From: Orychophragmus violaceus | Taxonomy: Eukaryota; Streptophyta; Magnoliopsida; Brassicales; Brassicaceae | DNA length: 64,000 nucleotides | Assembly: GCA_030180135.1 (NCBI GenBank) | Contig: CM058230.1 | Coordinates: forward strand, 22,590,067 to 22,654,066 | Reading direction: 5' to 3' | In this document: in pieces, positions 32,497 to 42,087 of the stretch | How positions within the stretch are numbered: the stretch's first letter is position 1 | Layout of the letters: each line of letters begins with the position of its first letter | Translations under genes and position numbers: made by a program | Notes under the pieces: model-generated | Seen by the model: only the letters and a program-made list of their open reading frames with translations | Database searches by the model: none | Told to the model about the DNA's origin: nothing

Positions 32497-32811
32497 ATGG
32501 ATTCTTACCTAGCCAGCTCTAGACCACCAAACTGTCTTTCTCTAGTTCCTTTCTTCTCTTTCCCTTCCTTAACAACTGATTTTTCCCCACTAGGTATCAT
32601 TTTATTTTTTTTATCAGTGTTCTTCCCGTTATGGGGTGTACTTTGGACACATTCCATGGATCACATGAGAGATAATAGTGTTTGCTACTATTCCCATGAC
32701 CACTTCGGAGTTACTAACTCATCCTCAGTTTATTACTTTTTTTTTTTTTTACTTTATGGAAGGGGAGAAAGGAACCAAATAGGACAGGTTAACAGGCTGT
32801 GTCAGAACTAA
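32497..32811 (+). other. Conserved antisense frame in the C non-coding block
   Basis: A 104-codon frame opposite to the element, starting MDSYLASSRPP and containing the hydrophobic stretch LGIILFFLSVFFPLWGVLW. Equivalent frames are open in B (39580-39861) and D (46068-46334) and closed by one stop in A. Tat/Athila-group elements are known to carry antisense frames in this position. Conservation may simply reflect the conserved nucleotide sequence. Confidence 0.3.
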
Positions 32812-33247
32812 CAGGGAATCCGACATAAAGCATACCAAGCCCTTAGGTGAGAGAATTAAAAGTCAGTATTAAGGTGAAGTCAGTAAAAGATCCTCTGATA
32901 CCTGAAGCGATGTGGGTGTTCTCAGTAGGTTGATCTGTGTCTGGGTTTTCTAATAGTCAGAGAAAATCTGCAGCTTCATCCCAATGGTCACTTAAGTTCC
33001 TGCAAATGCTGCTAATCTTCTTAAAAAGTCACTGTTTCCTACTTAAACCAATTTTGACTCAAAAACAAATTTTTAAAAATTTAATTGACTCTAAGAAAAC
33101 AAAAGAAAAGTGATTAGTAGAACCTCCCCCACACTTAAGACACACTGTCCCCAGTAGTGTCAAGCAAGGGATTGGTTAAAAGAAAGAAAGAAAAATTATG
33201 TAATAGGAATGGTTAGTTCTCTCGGGTTTTACCTCTGTCGCAGTCAG

Positions 33248-33400
33248 GCATCGATCGTTGCACTAGGTGCACCGACCGTTGCTATGCGATTTTTGTCCGT
33301 GGTCGATCGTTGCTCAGGACCGCAACAATCGCTGCAATGCGATTTCTTTCGTTTTGTGACGATCGACACAATAGTGTGTCGATCGACGCACTGCGATTTG
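33248..33400. repeat. CGATCG module cluster in element C
   Basis: Three pairs of CGATCG or closely related cores in about 150 bp, each pair spaced about 20-22 bp and followed by GCGATTT-like sequence. It matches the cluster at 2315-2460 in A. Confidence 0.75.
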
Positions 33401-33555
33401 TCCGAGACCTGCAAACAAAAACTCACCAAAACCAGAAACCAAACGTAAAATCCTATAAAAGTACAAAAATTAAAATGCAAAAAACGAAAACAGTGGGTTG
33501 CCTCCCACCCAGCGCTTGTTTAACGTCATTAGCTTGACCGGACGCACAAGATCTT

Positions 33556-36183
33556 TCAGGCACTTAGAGATCCTGACAGAGATTTTTTCTGTCTCTGTTC
33601 AAGTCTCCTCATCCATGGTGGAGAATAAGCTGTCGCAGAATGCTTCAGCCCAAGAAAGGATGGAGTAAAGTGCGCTCCAGGATCTAAAATCACAGGCCCA
33701 TCTGGCTGGTCATCTTCTGCTTCCATGATTGTGAAACTCTTCCCATCTATCAATGGCTTCCGCAGCTTCTCCATTTCATATCGCAGCGGTTCATCTCCCA
33801 GGTGGAGGTCTATTAGACTTAGTCTAACATCAATCACGGCTCCTGCTGTAGCCAAGAATGGTCTTCCAAGTAGCAATGCTTCATCAGGATCGCAGTCATA
33901 TTTCAGCACAAGGAAGTCTGTCGGAACCAAGTAGTTTCCAACTCTCACTGGTATGTCCTTTAAAAGTCCTTCTGGGACTCGTAGAGACTGATCAGCTAAA
34001 ACAAGACGGGTATTTGTAGGAGAAAAATCCAGCATCCCCAGCTTCTCTGCCACAGAATAAGGCATCATACTTCCAGCAGCTCCTAAATCACAAAGAGAGC
34101 GTCTAAACCTGTCCTCAAAGATAGAACAATCAAGTATAAAGACTCCAGGATCCGGTAACTTCTTTGGAATCTTGTTCAACAGAACATCACTGATGTGTTG
34201 GGGAACTATAATCACCCATTCTCGCAGATCCTCATCTAGAGGCAGCATCTTGTTCAAATACTTTTGCACACAGGGATGATAAGGTGGATCATCAGACGGT
34301 GGAATTTCTTCCAAGTCTTCACCACTCTCCTCCAGTTTCTTCAGCTCTTCAATCTCCTGTTTAATTACCTCAGATACCTTGGGATATTGCCTAATGGCTT
34401 GTGCATAAATCTCCTCCTGAGTGATTTCGGATACATCAGGGAATAGGCGGGCCAGTTCTGCATCAGTCTCATAATCATCCGGCAACACTGTCTGTTCACG
34501 TCCTGCATCGACCGACACAAGGTGTGTGTCGATTGTTTCAATGCGATCGTCGCGGATTCCACCCGAGAGTTTTTTACTCAAATCCGAAAATTCTGCTTCC
34601 TCTACCAACTCAGCTGTACTTAGCTCAAACTTCTCACCTAGATGAGATCCATCATTAACGAGTACAGACCAGGCTTTAATATGAGTCTCTGCAACTCCTT
34701 TTCCTTTCATAGTTCCTGAAATCTGATTCACCTGAGTGTCTAGTTGCTTCATGTGAGTGTTCATAGACTCAATCTTCCCATTGAGATCTCCATACATAGC
34801 ATCAATCTTCTTGTTGCAGTCTACAGAAGTCTTGATTTGGCTCTCCAGCAACTGTTCCATCATTGTCTCCATCTTAGTCTCGAAAGCAGTAGGTGTAGGA
34901 GGTGTTTGATAAGATGAAGATCCGTAGGTCCTCTGAGTAGTCTGTCCATAAGGCTTCTGAAAATTACTGTTTTGTCCGTAGCCTGAAGAGTTCTGATTGC
35001 CCGTGTAGGCGGTTTTCTGTCCTCCACCGGAAAATCTGTTTCCAGATTGATATCCAAATCTGTTTCCTTGGAAACCAGATCCTCCGATGTAATTCACATC
35101 CTCTTCCTGAGTGTCCTCCTCAGTCTGAATCACTTCTACTTCTTGAGCAAAATGGACAGCTTTCTTCTCACCTAGAAGAGTGCAGATTTTATCCATTCTG
35201 GATCTCAAATCAGCCATCTCTGAGTTATCAATACTTCCACCAGATTTCTTCCTCCTATCATCCATAGTCTTGCAACTGTTGCTGCTAATCAAATTCTCAA
35301 TTAACTGCTTAGCTTGTGTAGGAGTCCTGGTGTTGAAGTTGGCATCACTAGAATTATCCAGCGCCTGCTGATACGGAAGATCTATTCCTCTGAAGAAGAT
35401 ACCAATCAGCTGAACTTCAGTGAATCCATGGTGCGGACAGTCACGCTGATACTGCTTAAATCTCATCCAGGCAGTCTTTAAAGGCTCCACAACTCCTTGG
35501 GAGAAAGTAAGTATGTCCTGTCTAGATTGGTCTGAACGCGCATTGTCATAGAAATGACGCAGGAACTCACTCTTTAAGGCTGCCCAAGTAGTATACTGGC
35601 CAGGTGCCAGTTGTCTCAGCCATGCACTAGCGTCTCCAGCAAGACTGTGCGGAAATAGCTTAAGGAACAGATAGTCCTGGCAAACTCCATCGTATTTCAT
35701 ACCAGTAACTATGTCCTCAAACTTGTCTATGTGATCCATAGGCTGCTCTGATTGAAGACCATGAAAAGCAATCTGCCTCATCAGTTGGTAGTAGATAGTC
35801 TTTACCTCAAAGTCGTTCCTCTCAAAGGCAGGAAGTACTAAAGCTGCTCGGTTCGCATGAAACTCGTCAGGTCTGTTGTAATCAGCTAATGTCCTTTCAC
35901 GGACAACCATCTGGCCCAGTGGCCCAGCTTCATCAGGGATCACTTGTCCCTCAGCATCAATCCTATGCCCAGCAACATTGTAAGGATTGTTCTCTGGATC
36001 CCTCAGGATTCCATCAGCATCTGGTATCAAGATCAAGCGTTCTCGTACCATTTTCTCTCTCTTTTCTCTTCTAATTGTTCTTTCTAGACGTCCAAGTTCC
36101 TCTAGTCCAAGATTAATCAAGCTCGAGTTCGGATTACTTCGGGTGTTCTGCGTTGGCATAAACTGTCTGTAATCATCCAGCAA
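33556..36183 (-). CDS. Gag-protease protein of element C (no pol)
   Basis: An 875-codon frame with the Athila capsid region (about 110-280, LRHFYDNARSDQSRQD), a glycine/asparagine/tyrosine-rich segment and a coiled coil (about 445-500). An aspartic protease follows (CDLGAAGSMMPYS near 697; LLLGRPFLATAG). After the protease it ends with PPWMRRLEQRQKKSLSG, a tail like that of the B and D proteins, instead of entering reverse transcriptase. The open frame starts at a TTG; the first ATG is codon 9 (36159). It could package but not copy itself, so it would need a helper such as A. Confidence 0.85.
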   Translation of the reverse strand: MLDDYRQFMPTQNTRSNPNSSLINLGLEELGRLERTIRREKREKMVRERLILIPDADGILRDPENNPYNVAGHRIDAEGQVIPDEAGPLGQMVVRERTLADYNRPDEFHANRAALVLPAFERNDFEVKTIYYQLMRQIAFHGLQSEQPMDHIDKFEDIVTGMKYDGVCQDYLFLKLFPHSLAGDASAWLRQLAPGQYTTWAALKSEFLRHFYDNARSDQSRQDILTFSQGVVEPLKTAWMRFKQYQRDCPHHGFTEVQLIGIFFRGIDLPYQQALDNSSDANFNTRTPTQAKQLIENLISSNSCKTMDDRRKKSGGSIDNSEMADLRSRMDKICTLLGEKKAVHFAQEVEVIQTEEDTQEEDVNYIGGSGFQGNRFGYQSGNRFSGGGQKTAYTGNQNSSGYGQNSNFQKPYGQTTQRTYGSSSYQTPPTPTAFETKMETMMEQLLESQIKTSVDCNKKIDAMYGDLNGKIESMNTHMKQLDTQVNQISGTMKGKGVAETHIKAWSVLVNDGSHLGEKFELSTAELVEEAEFSDLSKKLSGGIRDDRIETIDTHLVSVDAGREQTVLPDDYETDAELARLFPDVSEITQEEIYAQAIRQYPKVSEVIKQEIEELKKLEESGEDLEEIPPSDDPPYHPCVQKYLNKMLPLDEDLREWVIIVPQHISDVLLNKIPKKLPDPGVFILDCSIFEDRFRRSLCDLGAAGSMMPYSVAEKLGMLDFSPTNTRLVLADQSLRVPEGLLKDIPVRVGNYLVPTDFLVLKYDCDPDEALLLGRPFLATAGAVIDVRLSLIDLHLGDEPLRYEMEKLRKPLIDGKSFTIMEAEDDQPDGPVILDPGAHFTPSFLGLKHSATAYSPPWMRRLEQRQKKSLSGSLSA

Positions 36184-36408
36184 CGATCGATGCTATCAGT
36201 GCAACGATCGATTCAATCTCAGAATCGCCTAGTGTCGATCGACGCAAGGTGTGCAACGGTCGACGCAAGGCGAAAGTCGTACCCTGCGACAGAAAGAAAC
36301 AGAGAAAAGAATCAGTAAAATCAAAATAAAATAAAAACGAAAAACAAAAATAAAAACGAAAAATTTCTAGTAAAACCCTAAGTTCGGTCCTAGCGAAGAC
36401 TCAAAGAG
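36184..36408 (-). other. Leader of element C
   Basis: Contains CGATCG module pairs at 36184-36270 and a T-rich tract ending CTGTCGCAG (acceptor at about 36284) in front of the gag frame, as in A. Confidence 0.5.
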
Positions 36409-36426
36409 TCCCCGGCAACGGCGCCA
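36409..36426 (-). other. Primer binding site of element C (right copy)
   Basis: TGGCGCCGTTGCCGGGGA on the minus strand, six bases inside the right LTR. Confidence 0.92.
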
Positions 36427-36432
36427 AAAACT

Positions 36433-37628
36433 TGATAGGTTCTAAGTTTTACCCTATTCTAAAACTGCAAGTGCACAGTATAGTCAATGTAGTATATAGG
36501 GTTATCGAATCCACAGGGACACTTGGTCTCAAGAGGATCAAACTGTAGGAATAAATACTAGAAATAAGCAAGTAGTGATTGTAATGAATTGCGGTGCAAG
36601 AAAGTAAACAGTAGCAGGAAATCGGTTTGTAAGCAATAAACTAAAAGCGTCAAGCCTAGGGTATTCTCAGGAAATCAGACAAGCAGACAAGTTAATCAGT
36701 CAGGATCAAATTAAACTCGGTTCTAGAACTCAAATCACGGAAATAGAATTAACCAAATCTCTTTGCGAGAATTCTCTATGCCTAAGTGCAGTAACCCAAA
36801 TCTCTTTGCAATTACTAGCAGATTAAACAAGCATTAAGTTCAAGTTCGATATGTTCACAATTAAACTAAACCAAATCTCTTTGCGAATAATTTAATTGCT
36901 CAACCTAAATAGTTCAGATTCCTAAACCCCACTCTCGTGACGTATTTAGCAACCTAAGATCTAGATTCTAATTGATCAGGTTAGAACTAGCATTAAGCAC
37001 AATTTAGTTTGAAGAACATTCTACTCATATGAATCCTAACTGAATTAAACAAGTCTAGCAAGTCATCAAACCCTAATGAGAAACCCTAAACTCAACTATG
37101 GATCTACTCAGACATGATTGATGAAAACATAATCATAGAATAAATAGATTGCATATAAGAAATTAAAATATCAAAGGGGTTCGAAATCTTCTCCAAAATA
37201 AATGAATACAAGGAAATAGATCAGCCCCGAAAACTCTAGAAATCTCTTAGCTCTAAGTATGAAAGCGTATATAAAATAAAAGCCAAAAACTAGTATATAT
37301 AGGTATAATCTCGGACGGGGCTTTTGTGTAAATACTGGAACTATCTTGGGCTTCTTTGCAAATCTTCATAAGTTGTTACGCCGACGCGTACGGCCCATCT
37401 CGCGACTGCATCGACCGATGCACAATGCGTGTCGATCGATGCAACATCAAATAATCGGACAGTGAACTAAACTCTCGGCCAAAACGTCCCAGAAGTCCCA
37501 AAATGCTCCAAATATCTCCAATTAGCTCCAAACCTGATTTAACCTGTAAAAGACTCTAAACTAATACAAAAGACTCTAAAAACACAACTATATCATGGTA
37601 TAAAGTGGGTAAAAACCATGATATATTA
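36433..37628 (-). repeat. 5' (right) LTR of element C
   Basis: 1196 bp, same length as the middle LTR. Its outer terminus reads ATATTA, a C-to-T change in the terminal dinucleotide. Directly after it the broken ORF1-like frame of B resumes. Confidence 0.9.
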
Positions 37629-38794
37629 GTGCTAGCTGTGTGCAGAGGCATTGGTCTAGGGACAATGCCGATGCGACACTATGACCTCTATCCTGAGCTG
37701 GTCAGGCAGCTATTGGCCACTTGCAGAGTGGTTTACTCGGATCCCGACCACAGGAGCGCTACAGTGGGTGCTTTCACCTTCATGAGTTGGGGAGTCAGGT
37801 ATCGGATTCCTCTACTTGATCTCTGCAGGATCTACGGGTTCAGTACTGCGCCGAGGCGCATAGCCATGCCACTCGAGTGGGATCCGGTGGAGGCTCGCAC
37901 ATTCTGGGAGAGTATTGGCAGCGGTCGATACAACTCCAGGACCACACCAGTAGTGCAGATGAGACATCCGGTGCTGCGATATGTCTCGCGTATCTTGTGC
38001 TGGAGCTTGCTTTGCAAGTTTGAGGCCAACAAGATGCGCAAACTTGAGATGGAGTTGCTGTTTATGGGGCTGAGAGATCAGTTTAGAGATTCTGGCGTGA
38101 GAGATCCGACTGCGGGTCTCAACTTGGGAGCTATTTTCGCACAGCACTTGGTTGATTTGCAGCTGAAGCCGTTTGATGGAGCTGGTACAGAGACGTAGGG
38201 AGTTTACTTACTCCCATTTTTGAGTATTGTGGGATTCCTCTTCATGGCACAGAGCGTGATACGGCTCGAGAGTTCCTGGATCTCAGCCATCTGCAGAGCG
38301 CTACCTGGCTCAAGGAGGGGCGCATTTGGGTTTACACTGATCCGACCACTGGAAGGACTGGTATCGAGCTTCCTGCTGCCAGATGGACACAGATTGACAC
38401 ATTAGAGGCACTGAGATTTCAGCCTCCTGAGTCTGCGCAGCGTGGGATTCCGACCATGGCTCATCCGTTGGGAGAGCCTTCCTCACGAGCTTCGACATCT
38501 TCTGCCCCTGCTCCTGCGCCCGCGCCTGCCCCAGTCGACATTGTGGGTCCCTTTCCAGAGCCTGCGATGCCTTACGGTGCATATTCTGAGGCAGAGTGGA
38601 GAGAGAGATCCTATGGTATGTTTCGAGTTCTTTGGAACTTCATGCGTACTTGCAGCTGCAGGAGGCCACCACAGATCCATCAGCCCATACCTGACCGACG
38701 TCGTAGACAGCGATCTCCTACTGATACTGATCCCGCACCCGAGGCAGCCGATGACGATGCACTGTATGGTGGGATAGACGATGAGAGCGAGTGA
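37629..38794 (+). pseudogene. Athila ORF1-like gene of element B, interrupted
   Basis: The sequence resembles the Athila ORF-1 family (function unknown), with phrases such as TFMSWGVRYRIPLLDLCRIY and PVLRYVSRILCWSLL. The 5' part is missing because element C ends at 37628. A TAG closes the frame at 38196-38198. After a further 1-base shift near 38230-38260 the coding sense resumes to 38794, with a proline/alanine-rich stretch and an acidic end (DDDALYGGIDDESE). The apparent start at 37605 lies inside the C LTR and is spurious. Non-functional. Confidence 0.75.
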
Positions 38795-40145
38795 GAGTAA
38801 TCTCCATACTTTCGGTTATGTATTCTGACTTTTTCTTTTCTTTTGCACTTTTCTTCTTTTGATTTTTAGGATTCTACTTTGTTTGGATGATGTGTACTTT
38901 ATTCGATACATCTTTTGCTTCGGTTTTACTCTGTTTCTAGTGTTTTCAGCCTGCAGGGATCAAAAATTGACAAAACAGACGGATTAACCTGCTAACTTGC
39001 TGACTGTTCGTGAAAGCGCAGTGCGTCGATCGATACACCATTGTATCGATCGTTACAATACGAAAGAATCGCACAGCAACGGTCGGTGCACTTAGTGCAA
39101 CGATCGGTGCTTGTGCGACAGAGGTAAAACCCGACAGAACTAAAACATCCATTAACAATCTTTCTTTCTTTTTACCGATCCTTCGCTGGACACTACTGGG
39201 GACAGTGTGTCTTAAGTGTGGGGGAGGTGCTACTGACTTTTGTTTTTTGTTTTCTTAAGAGTCAGTCCGTTTTTCAAAATTTTTTGTTGTTTTATTGAGT
39301 CAAAATTGTTTAAGTAAGAAACTATGATTTTCTGAGAAGATTTACAAGACTTGCAGGAACTTAAGTAACCATTGGGATGAAGTTGCAGGATCTATCTCTG
39401 ACTATTAGAAAACCCCATCACAGATCAACCTACTAGGAACACCCACATCACTTCAGGTATCAGAGGATCCTTTACTGACTTCAACTTTAAAACTGACTTA
39501 GATTTCTCACCTAAGGGCTTGGTATACTTTGTGTCGGATTCCCTTGTTAGTTCTGACACAGCCTGTAAACCTGTCCTATTTAGTTCCCTTCTCCCCTTCT
39601 GTAAAGTAAAAAAAAAAAAAAAATAATAAACTGAGGATGAGTTAGTAACTCCGAAGTGGTCATGGTAATGGTAGCTAAAACTCTCATATCCCGTGCATCC
39701 ATGGAATGTGTCCAAAGTACACCCCATAACGGGAAGAACACTGATAAAAAAAATAAAATGATACCCAGTGGGGAAAAATCAGTTGTTAAAGAAGGGAAAG
39801 AGAAGAAAGGGACTAGAGAAAGATAGTATGGTGGTCTAGAGCTGATAAGGTAAGAATCCATGTGCCCTTTGATCGATAATCCTTAGATGAGACCGCACTT
39901 AAATACTTGCAGAAGTCAGTATGGAGAATTTGAATGCATGAATGTGATTGTGGAGTTTACCTAGGACAGTTGCTAAGTGTGGGGGAAGTACATTGTGGTC
40001 TTGATATCCTGTGATTGATTCTTGCAGTGGTTTACTAAGGGGAATCTGAGTATTGTTGCTTCTAGGACGAAAAGAGTTTCTGAAGAGTTTTCAAACCTCT
40101 TATCTGCATTTAGTTCTTTGTCTTGCTTGAGGACAAGCAAAGGCT
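38795..40145 (+). other. Non-coding block of element B
   Basis: Counterpart of the blocks in A, C and D. It contains CGATCG modules (39023-39120), internal purine tracts at 39214-39227 and 39975-39988, and a poly-A stretch near 39605-39622. The only sizeable frame is antisense (39580-39861). Confidence 0.8.
39580..39861 (-). other. Conserved antisense frame in B
   Basis: 93 codons opposite to element B, starting MDSYLISSRPPYYLSL and sharing the hydrophobic LGIILFFLSVFFPLWGVLW stretch with the antisense frames of C and D. Coding status is unproven. Confidence 0.3.
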
Positions 40146-40159
40146 AAGTGTGGGGGAGT
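40146..40159 (+). other. Polypurine tract of element B
   Basis: AAGTGTGGGGGAGT directly before the 3' LTR; the same sequence is found in A, C and D. Confidence 0.92.
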
Positions 40160-41347
40160 TGATATACCATGGATTTTAGGGCTTTTAACCATGGTATATG
40201 TGTTATTTATCGAGTCTTTTACTATGTTTTAGAATCTTTTCAGGTGTTTATTAGGTACAAGCACATTTGGAGCATATTTGGTGATTTAGGCACTTTCTGG
40301 AGCTAATTGGAGTATTTGGCCGAGAGATAGAGTTCACTGTTGATATTTCCGAGTTGCAACGATCGTCACACTTGTGGCAACGATCGATGCACCAGCGAGA
40401 TGGGCCAAACGACGGTTTGATGAAGAATGATGAAATTGTAATTCTGCCCAGAAGTCCCTAATATTTACAAAGAAGCCCCAAAACATGTTTTAGGTTATAA
40501 ATAGAGTTTTTAAGCCAATGTTTAGGCTACGCTTTGATACGCTTTACTTTAGTTCTATTTTTATTTCAGAAAGCCTGAGGGGGTGATCCTGATCTCGAAA
40601 GAGACTTGATTTGGAACCCCAGTTCTTATTTGATTTTATGATATTTGGTTTTTCTACTTATGATATCTTCTGTCTCGATGAACATGTCTGAGTAGATTAC
40701 CTGTTAGGTTGAAGGATTCTCATTAGGGATTTCAGAGAATTATAGTTTAATTATTCTGTAGAGATTCATATCAACTAGTTCTTTATCTAAGTTGATCTTA
40801 ATGCTTAATCTGAAGTAGCTAATCAGAGTTATGATGTTAGGTTGATTAATTCAGTGGAAGTTGGTTAATTTAACTAGAAAGAATTTAGATAAGCAATTAA
40901 ACTGTTCGCAAACGGAAGTTTGGTTCAGGTTAATTGTGAACATATCAAACTTGGAATTAATGCTAGTTTAATCTGTTAGTTCTCGCAAACGGAAGTTTGG
41001 TTTGCTGCACTTAGACTTAGAGAATTATCGCAAAGGAATTTGGTTAATTCTATATCAGTGTTTGAGTTCTAGAATAGTTATTGATTGGATCTAGATAGAT
41101 TGATTGCTTGCGTTCCTGATTTCCTGAGAACTCCTGAAACCTAACGCCTCGCCTTCTTGCTCACAAACTCGCTTGATTTACTTTGCTATTTCGCTTACTG
41201 TTTTCACATCTGCTTCGCTTAATTTAATCTGAACTGCTATTAATCTATTGTGTGACTGAGAGTCCTCGTGGGATTCGATACCTTATATACTACGATTGCA
41301 TTAACTGTGCACTTGCAGTAGAATAGGGAAAACTATACAACCTATCA
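40160..41347 (+). repeat. 3' LTR of element B
   Basis: 1188 bp, TGATATACC...CCTATCA, followed by CCAAC. It has the 58 bp missing from the 5' LTR. The first hairpin is CAGT-GGAA-GTTG here, against CAGC-GGAA-GTTG in the partner, so pairing is kept through a wobble. Confidence 0.94.
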
Positions 41348-42087
41348 CCAACTTATTTCTTATTTGGGCCGATCACAATGTAAACCCATATATAACAGTA
41401 AGCCCCCCAGTTCGTCGATCTTGAGTTTGTTGAGGTCGTGGGATTGTCTTTACTTGGCTGGGTCAAAACCTGTTCAGTGGACTTTGATTGGCATCGTTTC
41501 CGCCTGCTTGTTTTCCAACCGTTGCAGCAATTCTTGGGATGACGAAAAAGTTGCTTGAAAGAGGCAACATAAGTTGAAGGGACGCATAGATGTAATGATG
41601 ACCCATAACCGCCAAAAGTTGAAGAGTCGCCTAGGTTTAATGATGCCGCCTTTCTCAAAAACTCCCACGTCATCCTATAAATATCCCTTTCCTTTATGTT
41701 ATTTATCATTTCTCTCCGTTCGCAGGTATTTTGCTCTCCCTTATCTCTAGAATTCACTTTCTCTGCCTAGTAAATCTTGTTTTTTACATACTCTCCGACA
41801 TGAGAATTGAGTCGAACTCTCGTTCCTCATCCGAACATGATGACCGGTACTCGGTAAGGTTATCGGATGGGAACTCAGTTCAGTCTAGCTCGTATGTCGG
41901 TCAAGCCAGTTCTTCAGCGAGGTCTGTTCAACAAATAGAGGTTGTCATCTGAGATCGTTCATCTGGAAACGTCGGTCAGTCTCCGAAAATCCAAGGTGAA
42001 AACTCTAGGTCTTCGGTGAGGTCGGTACAATAGACAGAGATTGTTGATCGTGCTCGTTCTTCAAAGAGTGTTGGTCGTCGTCCGAGC
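41348..42087 (+). other. Segment between elements B and F with a truncated serine-rich frame
   Basis: This locus continues from before element B. It has a TATAAATAT motif (41676-41684) and a small frame, 41800-41952, encoding a 50-residue serine/arginine-rich peptide (SSSEHDDRYSVRLSDGNSV). After its stop, related serine/arginine-coding sequence continues to 42087, where element F begins. It looks like the promoter and first exon of an unrecognised gene or transposon protein cut by F. Confidence 0.4.

Larger units (their letters stand above)
32211..33555 (-). other. Non-coding block of element C
   Basis: Counterpart of the blocks in A, B and D. It includes the extra purine tracts, two-core CGATCG modules at 33248-33400 and the post-gag hairpin GGTGGG-AGGCAA-CCCACT (33492-33509). 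The only sizeable frame is antisense (32497-32811). Confidence 0.8.
28668..37628 (-). mobile_element. Athila-derived element C: LTR-internal-LTR-partial internal
   Basis: Reading right to left: LTR (37628-36433), primer site, gag-protease frame, non-coding block, purine tract, LTR (32196-31001), then a second primer site and gag copy cut off at 28668. The segment 28668-32196 repeats 34100-37628 almost exactly (offset 5432). I found only a handful of differences, so the duplication is recent. The right terminus is mutated (ATATTA instead of ATATCA). No target duplication can be shown because the left end is lost. C belongs to the same LTR family as A but lacks reverse transcriptase, RNase H and integrase. 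Confidence 0.88.
25800..41347 (+). mobile_element. Non-autonomous Athila-derived LTR element (B), interrupted by C
   Basis: Both LTRs start TGATATACCATGG and end CCTATCA, and CCAAC flanks both ends. Orientation is fixed by the tRNA-Asp type primer site after the left LTR and a purine tract before the right LTR. The internal region holds a gag-like frame, a decayed Athila ORF1-like frame and a long non-coding block; no protease, reverse transcriptase or integrase is present. Element C (28668-37628) sits inside it on the opposite strand. Its LTRs differ at about seven bases plus a 58-bp indel. B and D belong to the same LTR family. Confidence 0.92.

Noticed and set aside
37605..38198. Complete 197-codon gene starting at 37605
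   Set aside because: The ATG lies in the end of the C LTR. Coding similarity begins only at 37629, so this is a fusion of LTR and broken ORF1 sequence.
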